Assembly (NCBI RefSeq): GCF_017833295.1
Contig: NZ_JAFIBW010000001.1
Location: 1,736,001-1,800,000, forward strand
DNA: 64,000 bases
Source of the DNA: Methylobacterium sp. PvR107
GTDB taxonomy: Bacteria > Pseudomonadota > Alphaproteobacteria > Rhizobiales > Beijerinckiaceae
Direction of reading: 5' to 3'
The notes under the pieces are model-generated. The model was not told the DNA's origin. It saw only the letters and a list, made by a program, of their open reading frames with translations, and did no database searches. Made by a program: the position numbers and the translations under genes. Position 1 is the stretch's first letter, and each line of letters starts with the position of its first letter. Shown in pieces: positions 55,647-64,000 of the stretch.

Positions 55647-56117
55647 TGGCAGATCAATCCTGTTCCACAACGGGCGCCGCCACTAACATCCGGCCGGCGC
55701 CATAAACAAGTGATCGTTTTATACCAAATCTGATCATTCCATATCATGAGGCGGGCGCGACTGAGCTATCGCAAGTTGTGATTTAGGCGTTTTCCAGCGT
55801 GAACCGGCTCCCGTGCGGCATCCCGTCGAACGACAGTGGGTCGTCGGATCCGTTTTGTGGCAGGAGCAGCTCATCGCGCAAGGCCTCGGGGCAAGACGCG
55901 CAGCATCGCGGCAGACCGAAACGTAGACCGGACTGGCTGCAAGCGCGGTCGCCACGTGATCGAATGTAATGCGACACGACGGAGTCTTGTTTCGGTCCGG
56001 TTCTTAAGACATGAGCTGGAATAAGATACGGCCGTTAACTGGTCGTTAACACTTGCGTCCTAGCGAGAATCGGGCGGCCATCCAGCGAATGGGCTGCATA
56101 GCTCGAGTGAGCCACCG
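55647..56117. other. Intergenic region, no gene seen
   Basis: These 471 bases have lower GC content than most of the window and only short frames without start signals. Nothing recognisable was found. Confidence 0.45.
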
Positions 56118-56414
56118 ATGTTCGTTCTGGTAGCGGTTGGGATCAGCAGCGGCCTCCTTGCGGCAGCTGTGCTGGCGCCTGTCAGTTTTCTGGCAGCGGT
56201 GATGATTGCACCCCTCATATCAAGTGCCACAGCGATCCTTGCCTGTTTCCTGATCGCCTGGCGCAACACCGCAGAGACCGGGCAGCCTTCACAGCTCGAT
56301 GCGCAGACCGACGCGATGGTGGTTGCACTCCGCGATGTCGCCCAGAAAGCGGCCGCCGTGTCACCCGCACCGCGCGTCGGATCGAGCCGCCGAAGCGCCA
56401 TCAAGGTGGGCTGA
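56118..56414 (+). CDS. Hypothetical membrane protein (98 aa)
   Basis: Two adjacent hydrophobic stretches (FVLVAVGISSGLLAAAVLAP and VMIAPLISSATAILACFLIA) make up the first half, and a polar helix (DAQTDAMVVALRDVAQKAAA) the second. Third codon positions are less GC-biased than in neighbours, which may mean recent acquisition or simply a lightly expressed gene. No family is recognised. Confidence 0.5.
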   Translation: MFVLVAVGISSGLLAAAVLAPVSFLAAVMIAPLISSATAILACFLIAWRNTAETGQPSQLDAQTDAMVVALRDVAQKAAAVSPAPRVGSSRRSAIKVG

Positions 56415-56520
56415 TATCGGTGCAGTTCCGGACCGCAGCGGGCAACGCGTCTCGCCGGGAGATCGGTCGCGCGTGAGCGCGGCAATCCCGAACGGTCCCG
56501 AGCAGTGCAGGATCGGTCAA

Positions 56521-56811
56521 CTAACGCCACCGTTCCTTCGTGCAAGCCAGCAGGTAAACCGTGCGCATGCAGCGCTCCTGATCGACCTGCGAACGCGCAC
56601 TCTTCATGCAGACATCCATCCCGGAGGTCAGCAGCAGGCGGTCGATGTCCCTCTTCGATTCACAGGTGAAGATCGGCTGGAACCCTTCGAACTGGCTCAC
56701 CTGCCAGAAAATGGCGACGAAGGCCAAGAGACAGAACGCGCAGACCAGGATCTTGCTGTCGTAGAACCAGTGCCGGCGCTCGGCCGCCAGGGTGGCGCGG
56801 GTGCTCACCAC
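56521..56811 (-). CDS. Hypothetical single-pass membrane protein (96 aa)
   Basis: One membrane helix (SKILVCAFCLLAFVAIFWQV) is followed by an extracytoplasmic part with cysteines in IFTCESK, MDVCMKS, ERCMRT and LLACTKE. The start is one of two GTG codons at 56811 or 56808. It converges on the gene at 56118. No family is recognised. Confidence 0.5.
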   Translation of the reverse strand: MVSTRATLAAERRHWFYDSKILVCAFCLLAFVAIFWQVSQFEGFQPIFTCESKRDIDRLLLTSGMDVCMKSARSQVDQERCMRTVYLLACTKERWR

Positions 56812-57290
56812 TTGCCTGCCCCCGCAATCGGGAATGGGCCTCTGAGCCTTACGCCGCCCTTACAGCCGTCCCCGCAACCTGCAGAGCGCAGGCCGGCGTC
56901 AAGGCACGCCCGAGGCCGCGGCCGCTGGTGGAGGTCAGAGACTGTGCGGGCGGCGACCATCAATTCCTGCTTGCTCATGACCGGTGGCGGAGGACCAATC
57001 GTCGGGCATTTTCACTCATGATCAAGGCACACTTGCGGAACACACCGTGTTGACCGTCCGCTTGCCGGAAGCACCGCACGTGAACGCTTCGCCTATCGGA
57101 ACTCCGCTCGGTTGCGGCATCACGATGACGTAACGCATTCCGGTTCCGTTCCGTCATCTCTGGGAGGTTGCCGGTGCGGCCTCGGATCGGCACAGACGGT
57201 CGGCGGAGAGGTGCCCCCTCCGAGCCTCGCGCCGTCGACCAACAGGTGCGAGCATGGCGCCCCCGAGTCCGCAAGCCGAGAAGGCGCACT
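56812..57290. other. Intergenic region, no gene seen
   Basis: The 479 bases upstream of the propeller-like gene contain only frames lacking ribosome binding sites. An in-frame ATG-like extension of the next gene to 57168 would be Arg-rich and precede the signal peptide, so it is unlikely to be translated. Confidence 0.45.
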
Positions 57291-58706
57291 GTGAAGCTCA
57301 GACCCGTCATCGCACTGAGCGCCGCCCTGGCGTTCGCAGGCCCGCTGTCGGCGCGCGCCGCCTGGACGGCATCCGAGGGCCGCCCGCTCTTCACCAACGA
57401 GGCCAATCCGCGCGGCTACAACTATGCCCCGAGCCTGATCACGGAGAACGGGACCACAGACATCTGGTGGTGCGGCCAGGGCAAGACCGACGTGATCTAC
57501 CATCGGTCCTACAATGCGCAGACGGGCTTCTCGCCGGCTCAGATCGTATTCCAGCCGACCCCGGGCTCATGGAACCGCCAATACGTCTGTGATCCCAGCG
57601 TGATCAAAGGCAGCTTCATCAACCCGGCCGACGGGCAGCATTATGCCTACGCGATGTACTATTCGGGCGCCGACAATCTGCCGGGCAACAACAACCAGAC
57701 GGGTCTGGCGTTCTCCAACGACAAGCTGACCTGGGTCGATTACCCATCACCGGTAATTGCCCCTCTCAACCCGGTCGTCGCACAGACAAACTACGGGGCC
57801 GGCCAGCCGGCGAGCTTCGCCGTCAGCGGCCAGCCGGGTCACTACGTCTTCGTCACCGACCTGACCGGGCCGCAGGGCGTGCCGGGCTTCGGAGACCTCT
57901 ATGCGCGGCACACGGCCGACGGCGTGCATTTCGATGCGCCCGCCCGGGTGCCGAATCTCGCCACAGACGGCACGACGATCAATCCGAATTCCGACTTCGG
58001 ATACGACGCGTCGTCGGGCGAGGTCTACGTGATCACCGGCCTGCCGGGGCGGGTTTGCGCGCAGGTTGCCTGCAAGGATCCGGCTCGCAATCCCGACCGC
58101 GAGACCTACCAGCTCGGCCTCTTCAAGATGCCGCTCAAGGCGCTGCTCAGCGGAAAGCCCGCGCGCTGGACGCCGTCCGGCTACCTGAACTCCGACGTCA
58201 CCGGCTTCTACCTCAATCACAGCCCCGGTTTTCAGCGCGATCCGCACGGTAGCATCACGCCGTTCCTGCCGGAGATCACGGTCTATTATGCGGGCGGCGA
58301 TCCCTACCCGGGCACGTGGCGGATCGCGACGGCGACGCAATCGGTTGCGCACGACCGCGCGCCGCTCAAGCGGTACCTCGGGCCGGGCGGACATTGGGTC
58401 ACCACCGGGTACGCGGCACCGGATTTCGCGCTGGAGGCCACCCTGGGATCGCTGTTCCTCCTCCCGAGGCCCGGCGCCGCCAAGCTTATGAGCTGCGTCG
58501 CCGGGACCGATCATTTCCTGAGCCGGGATGCGCAATGCGAGGGGCAGACGCCCCTCGGCCAGACCGGCTACGTCTTCGAGACGCCGCAGCCCGCCAGTCA
58601 CGCGCTGTTCCGCTGCAGGGCGGGCACGCACGACCACTTCGTGTCGCGCGACAAGGGCTGTGAGGGCCAGACCATCGAGGGCCTTCTGGGCTACGCCCTC
58701 GACTGA
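57291..58706 (+). CDS. Secreted beta-propeller-like protein (GH43-like) with two C-terminal repeats
   Basis: The 471-residue product starts at GTG 57291 (after GAGAAGG) with a signal peptide (VKLRPVIALSAALAFAGPLS, to about residue 24). The main domain has motifs of five-bladed propeller glycosidases or sugar-binding relatives (NYAPSLITENGTTDIWWCGQ, VCDPSVIKG). It ends with two related units of about 40 residues, at about 397-437 and 438-471, each with GTDHFLSRDAQCEGQTPLG or GTHDHFVSRDKGCEGQTIEG. Such HF...CEG repeats occur at the ends of exported bacterial proteins. Catalytic activity is unproven. Confidence 0.75.
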   Translation: MKLRPVIALSAALAFAGPLSARAAWTASEGRPLFTNEANPRGYNYAPSLITENGTTDIWWCGQGKTDVIYHRSYNAQTGFSPAQIVFQPTPGSWNRQYVCDPSVIKGSFINPADGQHYAYAMYYSGADNLPGNNNQTGLAFSNDKLTWVDYPSPVIAPLNPVVAQTNYGAGQPASFAVSGQPGHYVFVTDLTGPQGVPGFGDLYARHTADGVHFDAPARVPNLATDGTTINPNSDFGYDASSGEVYVITGLPGRVCAQVACKDPARNPDRETYQLGLFKMPLKALLSGKPARWTPSGYLNSDVTGFYLNHSPGFQRDPHGSITPFLPEITVYYAGGDPYPGTWRIATATQSVAHDRAPLKRYLGPGGHWVTTGYAAPDFALEATLGSLFLLPRPGAAKLMSCVAGTDHFLSRDAQCEGQTPLGQTGYVFETPQPASHALFRCRAGTHDHFVSRDKGCEGQTIEGLLGYALD

Positions 58707-59049
58707 ACCATAGATCGGCTCACGGCCTCACCGGCGGATGATCGGTCAGCGCAGAGGCCAGCGCCCAGAGCGGGAACAGCACCGGCGGCAGGTGCATGAG
58801 GCGCTGAAGCCGGCGAGCGCCGCTGCCCTGGCGTCATCCCGGGGTCGCGCAGCGGCGTCCGGGACCCAGAGCCGCCGGCGTGCCAGGATCCTGCAGCCGG
58901 CGGCGCTGCTGGATTGGCCGCCTTTGGCGTCTTCCTTCGGGGCCGGGCTCGCCTGCGGCGCCCCGGAATCACGGCGACATCATCACGCCTCGGACAGCGC
59001 GTCTGCAGGCCATTCTCAACCTCCGGAGCCGACCCGTTCGGCCGCGCAA
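58707..59049. other. Intergenic region between convergent genes
   Basis: These 343 bases lie between the propeller-like gene and gudD. I see no gene and no strong terminator hairpin, and only GC-rich short frames. Confidence 0.45.
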
Positions 59050-60408
59050 TTAGCGCACGAGGCAGGGGCGCTTGTTGTCGAAGGTCCAGCCGGGGATCAG
59101 CGCCTGCATGGCCTGCGCGTCGTCGCGCGCGCCGAGACCGTGCTTTTGGTAGAGCGCGTGCGCGGCCTCGACCTGCGGCCAGTCGATCTCGATGCCGAGC
59201 CCCGGACGCTCGGGCACCCGGACGAGCCCGCCGCGGATCTCAAGCGGCTCCTTCGTCAGACGCTGGCCGTCTTGCCAGATCCAGTGCGTGTCGATCGCGG
59301 TCACCCGGCCGGGCGCGGCGGCGGCGGCGTGCGTGAACATGGCGAGGGACACGTCGAAGTGGTTGTTCGAGTGCGAGCCCCAGGTCAGGTCGTGGTCGCG
59401 GCACAGCTGCGCCACCCGGACGGCGCCGGCAAGGGTCCAGAAATGCGGGTCGGCCAGCGGGATGTCGACCGACCCCAGCTGAATCGCGTGCCGCATCTGC
59501 CGCCAGTCGGTGGCGATCATGTTGGTGGCGGTCGGCAGACCTGTGGCCCGCCGGAACTCGGCCATGATCTCTCGGCCCGAGAAGCCCTCCTCGGCACCGC
59601 ACGGATCCTCGGCGTAGGCGAGCACGTCGCCCTTGCCCTTGCACAACCGGATCGCCTCAGCCAGCCGCCACGCGCCGTTCGGGTCGAGGGTCACGCGGGC
59701 CTGGGGAAAGCGCTTGGCGATCGCCGTGACGGCCTCGATCTCCTGCTCGCCGGCCAGCACGCCGCCTTTCAGCTTGAAGTCGTTGAAGCCGTATCTGTCG
59801 TGGGCCGCCTCGGCCAGCCGGACCACCGCCTCGGGAGTCAGGGCTTCTTCGTCGCGCAGGCGCAGCCAGCCGTCGCCGGCCTCCGGTTCGCGGTACGGCA
59901 GATCGGTTCGGCGGCGGTCACCGACGTAGAACAGGTAGCCGAGCATCTCGACAGCGTCCCGCTGCTGGCCCTCGCCGAGCAGCGCTGCCACCGGCACGTC
60001 GAGGAATTGCCCGAGCAGGTCGAGCAGCGCCGATTCGACCGCCGTTACCGCGTGAATCGTGATGCGCAGGTCGAAGGTCTGGAGGCCACGGCCGGCGGCG
60101 TCGCGGTCGGAGAAGGTCTTGCGGATCGTGTTGAGGACCGCATTCCAGGCGCCGAGCGGCTGGCTGACCACGAGGGCGCGCGCCTCCTCGAGCACCCCGC
60201 GGATGCCCGCGCCGCCTGGCACCTCGCCGAGACCGGTGGCGCCGGTCGAGTCGGTCAGGACGACAAGGTTGCGGGTGAAGAACGGCCCGTGCGCGCCGCT
60301 CAGATTCATCAGCATGCTGTCGCGGCCGGCGACCGGGACGACCTTCATCTCGGTGACCACGGGGGTCTGCCGCGTGGCGTGACGGGTCGCGGCGTGATCG
60401 GTCTGCAT
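59050..60408 (-). CDS. gudD: Glucarate dehydratase
   Basis: GudD (452 residues) dehydrates D-glucarate to 5-dehydro-4-deoxy-D-glucarate. It belongs to the enolase superfamily: the KxK base motif in FNDFKLKGG, metal ligands in TLDPNGAW and YAEDPCG, and the second base His in [10 protein letters not shown] are all visible. The ATG at 60408 follows AGGAGGAA. It is the last gene of the minus-strand unit kdgD-gudP-gudD; the product is the substrate of KdgD. Confidence 0.95.
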   Translation of the reverse strand: MQTDHAATRHATRQTPVVTEMKVVPVAGRDSMLMNLSGAHGPFFTRNLVVLTDSTGATGLGEVPGGAGIRGVLEEARALVVSQPLGAWNAVLNTIRKTFSDRDAAGRGLQTFDLRITIHAVTAVESALLDLLGQFLDVPVAALLGEGQQRDAVEMLGYLFYVGDRRRTDLPYREPEAGDGWLRLRDEEALTPEAVVRLAEAAHDRYGFNDFKLKGGVLAGEQEIEAVTAIAKRFPQARVTLDPNGAWRLAEAIRLCKGKGDVLAYAEDPCGAEEGFSGREIMAEFRRATGLPTATNMIATDWRQMRHAIQLGSVDIPLADPHFWTLAGAVRVAQLCRDHDLTWGSHSNNHFDVSLAMFTHAAAAAPGRVTAIDTHWIWQDGQRLTKEPLEIRGGLVRVPERPGLGIEIDWPQVEAAHALYQKHGLGARDDAQAMQALIPGWTFDNKRPCLVR

Positions 60409-60503
60409 GGTTCCTCCTGCGGTTGAGAGACGGGCCCGTCTTCGCGCGCGGGCTGCGCCTGCTGGATGATGCCCGGACTCGGCTGCGGCCAACCCGCCGG
60501 ATG

Positions 60504-61844
60504 TCAGTGCGGGTCCAGATGGACCCGTCGGATCTCGCCGACCACGACGAGGTAGCAGAGCACCGCGATCAACGCGTTGGCGCCGACAAACACGAGGGCG
60601 CCCGAGAACGAACCAGTCTGCTGGACGATGTAGCCGATGGCGATCGGCGTGGTGATGCCGGCGGTGTTGCCGAAAGTGTTGAACAGGCCGCCCGACAGGC
60701 CGCCGCTCTCCCGCGGCGAAGTGTCGGCCACCACCGCCCAGCCGAGGGCGCCGATGCCCTTGCCGAAGAAGGCGAGCGCCATGAGCCCGACCACCACGGC
60801 GTCGGCCTGGACGTAGTTGCAGCCGATGATCGACATGGACAGCAGCATGCCGCCGACGATCGGGATCTTCCGGGCGGCGGTCAGCGAGAAGCCGCGTTTC
60901 AGGAGCATGTCGGAGATGAAGCCGCCGAGGAGACCGCCGGCGAAGCCGCAGAGCGCCGGAAGCACCGCCGCGAATCCGGCTTGGAGGATCGACAGGCCGC
61001 GCTCCTTCACGAGGTAGACCGGGAACCACGTCAGGAAGAAGTACGTCAGCACGGTGATGCAGTACTGCGCAATATAGATGCCGACCAGCATGCGGTTCGA
61101 CAGGAGCTGCTTGATCGTGCGGCCCGCGTGGGACGTCGCGTTCCGGCTGCCGCCGTCCATGTCGACGAGGGCACCGCCGGCCTCGATGTAGTCGCGCTCG
61201 GCCCGGTTCACGGACGGGTGGTCCTTCGGGCCGTAAATGGTCTTCACCCAGACGAAGGCGAAGGCGATCCCGAGGGCACCCATCACCGTGAACACGTGGT
61301 GCCAGCCGAATGTGTGGACGATCCACGCCATGAGCGGCGTGAACAGCACGGTGGCGAAGTACTGCGCGGAGTTGAAGAACGCGGAGGCGAGCCCGCGCTC
61401 CGCGGCCGGGAACCACGCCGCGACGATGCGGGCGTTGGCCGGGAAGATCGGGGCCTCGGTGAGGCCGACCGCGAGGCGCAGGGCGAACAGCAGGATGACC
61501 GCGGTGAGGCCGGTGAAGAAGCCGATGCCGCCCTGAACCAGCGTGAAGGCCGACCAGAGGAAGATCGCCGCGGCATAGACCCACTTGACGCTGAAGCGGT
61601 CGAGAAGCCACCCGCCGGGGATCTGCGCCAGCACGTAGGACCAGGACAGCGCCGAGAAGACGTAGCCCATCTGGACGGGGGACAGGCCGAGATCCCTGGC
61701 CATGTCCGGACCGGCGATCGAGATCGTCGCGCGGTCGGCGTAGTTGATGGTCGTCGCGACGAACAGCATCAGGACGATGAGGAGGCGGACGCGGCTGCGT
61801 CTCTCGGCGACGACGCCGAGCGCAGGGCTCGTAGCACCGGTCAT
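60504..61844 (-). CDS. gudP: MFS glucarate/galactarate transporter
   Basis: The 446-residue transporter has twelve predicted helices and the start [20 protein letters not shown] typical of the anion:cation symporter (hexuronate/glucarate) group, and [20 protein letters not shown]. It sits between kdgD and gudD, so glucarate is the most likely substrate. GGGAGA precedes the ATG. Confidence 0.92.
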   Translation of the reverse strand: MTGATSPALGVVAERRSRVRLLIVLMLFVATTINYADRATISIAGPDMARDLGLSPVQMGYVFSALSWSYVLAQIPGGWLLDRFSVKWVYAAAIFLWSAFTLVQGGIGFFTGLTAVILLFALRLAVGLTEAPIFPANARIVAAWFPAAERGLASAFFNSAQYFATVLFTPLMAWIVHTFGWHHVFTVMGALGIAFAFVWVKTIYGPKDHPSVNRAERDYIEAGGALVDMDGGSRNATSHAGRTIKQLLSNRMLVGIYIAQYCITVLTYFFLTWFPVYLVKERGLSILQAGFAAVLPALCGFAGGLLGGFISDMLLKRGFSLTAARKIPIVGGMLLSMSIIGCNYVQADAVVVGLMALAFFGKGIGALGWAVVADTSPRESGGLSGGLFNTFGNTAGITTPIAIGYIVQQTGSFSGALVFVGANALIAVLCYLVVVGEIRRVHLDPH

Positions 61845-61943
61845 GAACGTTCTCCCTGAGAGGCGCCGCCCGGTCCGGTCGGACGGCTGCTGGCCCCGCC
61901 GTTGGCTCGGCTTGGTTTTTTTATGGGACCGTCGGTATGGCGC

Positions 61944-62858
61944 TCAGCGCCGGTCGCCGATGAGCGCCGTCAGCTCGGCCAGTTCCGCAGCGTCGAGATC
62001 CGTGAGCGGCGGCCGGACCGGGCCGGCCGCCCGGCCGACCGCGGTCATCCCGGCCTTGACGATCGAGACCGCGTAGCCGCGCTTGCGGTTGCGGAGGGCG
62101 ATGTAAGGCAGGACGAAGGCACGCAGTTCGGCATAGACCGCGTCGCGGTCGCGCCGGCGCACGGCCTCGTAGAACCACAGCGCCCAGTCCGGCAGGAAGT
62201 TGAAGATCGCTGAGGAGTAGGTGGTAACGCCCATCTCAAGGTATGGCAGCGCGAAGGTCTCGGCCGTGGGCAGGCCGCCGATATAGGTGAGGCGATCGCC
62301 GAGGCCGGCATAGACCCGGGTCATCAGCTCGACGTCACCGACACCGTCCTTGAAACCGACGAGGTTCGGGCAGCGCTCGCACAGGCGTGCCAGGGTCTGC
62401 TCGTTCAACTGCGCATTGGCGCGGTTGTAGACGATGATCCCGAGCTTCGTGGCGCGGCAGACGGCCTCGACATGGGCGGCGAGGCCGTCCTGCTCCGATC
62501 CCACCAGGTAGGGCGGCAGTAGCAGCAGGCCGTCGGCTCCGGCGCTCTCGGCGGCCTTGGCCAGTTCGACCGCGATGGCCGTGCCGTGGCCGGCCGGCGC
62601 GATGACCGGCACCCGGCCGGCGGTCTCCTCCACAGCCGCGCGGAGCACGCGGTCGATTTCGGCTGGCGTGAGTGAGAAAAACTCGCCGGTGCCGCCCGCA
62701 GCGAACAGGCCGGCGACCCTGTGCTCGGCAAGCTGCGCGAGATTCCGGCGATAGGCCCCCTCGTCGAAGGCGAGATCCGCGCGGAAATGCGTGACGGGAA
62801 AGGAGAGCAGGCCGGAACCCAGAGCCTGCGCCATCTCGGCGGGCGTCATCTTGGACAT
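61944..62858 (-). CDS. kdgD: 5-dehydro-4-deoxyglucarate dehydratase
   Basis: KdgD (304 residues) converts 5-dehydro-4-deoxyglucarate to 2-oxoglutarate semialdehyde and CO2. It is a DHDPS-family TIM barrel, with [15 protein letters not shown], the catalytic Tyr in [10 protein letters not shown], and the Schiff-base Lys in [16 protein letters not shown] precedes the ATG at 62858. It is the first gene of the operon and divergent from the LysR gene. The following enzyme, 2-oxoglutarate semialdehyde dehydrogenase, is not in the window. Confidence 0.95.
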   Translation of the reverse strand: MSKMTPAEMAQALGSGLLSFPVTHFRADLAFDEGAYRRNLAQLAEHRVAGLFAAGGTGEFFSLTPAEIDRVLRAAVEETAGRVPVIAPAGHGTAIAVELAKAAESAGADGLLLLPPYLVGSEQDGLAAHVEAVCRATKLGIIVYNRANAQLNEQTLARLCERCPNLVGFKDGVGDVELMTRVYAGLGDRLTYIGGLPTAETFALPYLEMGVTTYSSAIFNFLPDWALWFYEAVRRRDRDAVYAELRAFVLPYIALRNRKRGYAVSIVKAGMTAVGRAAGPVRPPLTDLDAAELAELTALIGDRR

Positions 62859-62956
62859 TGCGCGGTCCTCCCGACCAGGCGTGCGCCTTGCTGATGTTGG
62901 CCGGGTCTCTACGGATGCTGGATTTGTGCGTCCAATGTTGATTTTGGCTGATTTAT

Positions 62957-62986
62957 CCCAGATCTTGCATCAATGTTCGATCTGGG
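62957..62986. promoter_or_regulatory. Perfect 8-bp inverted repeat across the LysR start codon
   Basis: CCCAGATC (62957-62964) and GATCTGGG (62979-62986) flank a 14-base spacer that contains the ATG at 62973. Binding here could block LysR synthesis (autorepression). It lies 98 bases from kdgD, so control of the operon too is possible. Confidence 0.5.
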
Positions 62987-63890
62987 CCACGTCCGAAGCT
63001 TCGTCGCCGTCGCGGAAGAGATGCATTTCGGCCGTGCGGCCGCGCGACTGAATCTCTCGCAATCGCCGCTGTCCCGGCAGATCCAGGCCCTGGAGCAGTC
63101 CCTCGGGGTCACCCTCTTGGAGCGCACGACGCGCGCCGTCCGCCTGACGCCGGTCGGGCGCACCTTCCTCGCCGAGGCCTACAGGGTCCTGGCGGCGGCC
63201 GAGGGAGCCGCCCAGATCACCCGCCGGGCCGCCCAGGGCGAGAGTGGGCTGGTCCGCCTCGGCTTCACCGCGGCCTCGGCCTTCCGCGCCCTGCCCCGCT
63301 TGGTCGCGCAGGTCCGCACGATCCTGCCGGACATCGACCTCGTCCTGGAGGAGATGGTTTCGGAGGAGCAGATTCAGGCGCTCAACGGCAGGCGGATCGA
63401 CTTCGCGTTGCTGCGCCCCTCCCCCGCCCTGCTGAGCGAGGACGGCTCGATCGCGACGGCCCTCCTGCTGCGCGAACGCCTTGTGCTGGCAGTGCCCACG
63501 GGCCGTCCGCTGGCGTCGGCCCGCCAACTCGGCATCCAGGCCCTCGACGGTCAGGCGCTGGTCACGTGGTCGCCGCGCGGTGGCCGCTACTTCGTCGAGT
63601 TGCTCGACCGCCTGTTCGAGGCGGCAAAGGTGCGGCCCCGGATCGTGCAGAGGGTCAACCAGGCGCATACCATGCTGGCGCTGGTCGGCGCCGGGCTCGG
63701 CGTCGCGCTGCTGCCGGAGAGCGTCCGCAGCATCCGCATGACCGGCGTGGTCCTGCGCCCGATCCGGCTGCCGACCTCCGCGCAACCGGAGCTGATGCTG
63801 GCCTGGCACCGCGACAACGAGAATCCCTGCCTTCCGACGGTCCGTGACGCGGCCCTCGGCCATGCTCGATCGTCCGACGCGACCGCGTGA
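62973..63890 (+). CDS. LysR-family regulator, probably of the glucarate operon
   Basis: The 305-residue protein has an N-terminal winged helix (MHFGRAAARLNLSQSPLSRQ, then LEQSLGVTLLERTTR) and a C-terminal substrate-binding domain (GLVRLGFTAASAFRALP). Its gene is divergent from kdgD with 114 bp between, the usual layout for a LysR activator and its target. The effector is likely glucarate or an intermediate, by inference. The ATG has no clear ribosome binding site and lies inside an inverted repeat. Confidence 0.9.
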   Translation: MFDLGHVRSFVAVAEEMHFGRAAARLNLSQSPLSRQIQALEQSLGVTLLERTTRAVRLTPVGRTFLAEAYRVLAAAEGAAQITRRAAQGESGLVRLGFTAASAFRALPRLVAQVRTILPDIDLVLEEMVSEEQIQALNGRRIDFALLRPSPALLSEDGSIATALLLRERLVLAVPTGRPLASARQLGIQALDGQALVTWSPRGGRYFVELLDRLFEAAKVRPRIVQRVNQAHTMLALVGAGLGVALLPESVRSIRMTGVVLRPIRLPTSAQPELMLAWHRDNENPCLPTVRDAALGHARSSDATA

Positions 63891-64000
63891 TCGGCACTCG
63901 CGTCTACGGCCATCGCGCGCAGTGGCGATTGAGCGAAATGGAAAGCGCCGCGATAGGGCCGATACGCTTTCGGCGCACAGCGGCCGGAGGCGGCCCTACC

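Noticed and set aside
58738..60426. A 562-residue frame on the plus strand
   Set aside because: It is antisense to gudD and shows only Arg/Gly/Ala-rich sequence with no domain.

Overview
The window looks like a chromosomal segment of a high-GC alphaproteobacterium, most likely Methylobacterium or a close relative (order Hyphomicrobiales). This is an inference from conserved gene blocks and protein character: hrcA/rph/rdgB/hemW, maf-yacG, ftsE-ftsX with a divergent MJ0042 zinc-ribbon protein, the etfBA plus 3-hydroxybutyryl-CoA dehydrogenase block, an intracellular PHA depolymerase, DUF1236 and TIGR02302 proteins, and a glucarate operon. No rRNA, complete insertion sequence, prophage or CRISPR array is visible. 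One tRNA (Phe, GAA) is present.

Layout. 1-9.4 kb: a 5'-truncated L,D-transpeptidase, a single-domain response regulator, the yraN/rsmI pair divergent from an LpoA-like lipoprotein, hemW-rdgB-rph on the minus strand and divergent hrcA, then a Gly-rich DUF1236 protein. 9.7-14.8 kb: MHS-type transporter, secreted esterase, GapR, long-type PurC and a Crp/Fnr regulator. 14.8-18.3 kb: a PAS protein, an AT-rich gene-poor stretch, tRNA-Phe with a good promoter, yacG-maf and small unknown genes. 18.5-27.5 kb: plus-strand metabolic block with PhaZ, a TIGR02302 membrane protein with a Gln-rich linker, a HIG1-like small protein, a PagL-like protein, cobalamin adenosyltransferase, EtfB, EtfA and 3-hydroxybutyryl-CoA dehydrogenase. 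This fits PHB and acyl-CoA turnover with B12-dependent mutases encoded elsewhere. 27.5-33 kb: quinone oxidoreductase, orphan ABC binding protein, a clearly decayed kaiC pseudogene, and upp.

33-42.4 kb: chemoreceptor, DUF2852, TetR regulator, a thioredoxin-like protein behind a perfect inverted repeat, a family 2 glycosyltransferase, and the division/envelope group MJ0042 - ftsE - ftsX - YdcF. 42.5-48 kb: hpf-ptsN and a small secreted protein, divergent from opgG-opgH (periplasmic glucan synthesis). 48-57 kb: tiny membrane protein, Tex, a flagellin, and a TPR/GT41 glycosyltransferase that resembles a flagellin glycosyltransferase of the FlmG type, followed by a sparse region of small unknown genes. 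57-64 kb: a secreted beta-propeller-like protein with two C-terminal repeats, then the glucarate cluster kdgD-gudP-gudD with a divergent LysR regulator.

The most interesting items are the flagellin/GT41 pair, the kaiC relic with four independent lesions, the Gln-rich linker of the TIGR02302 protein, and two perfect inverted repeats at gene starts. I saw no convincing wholly new multi-gene system.
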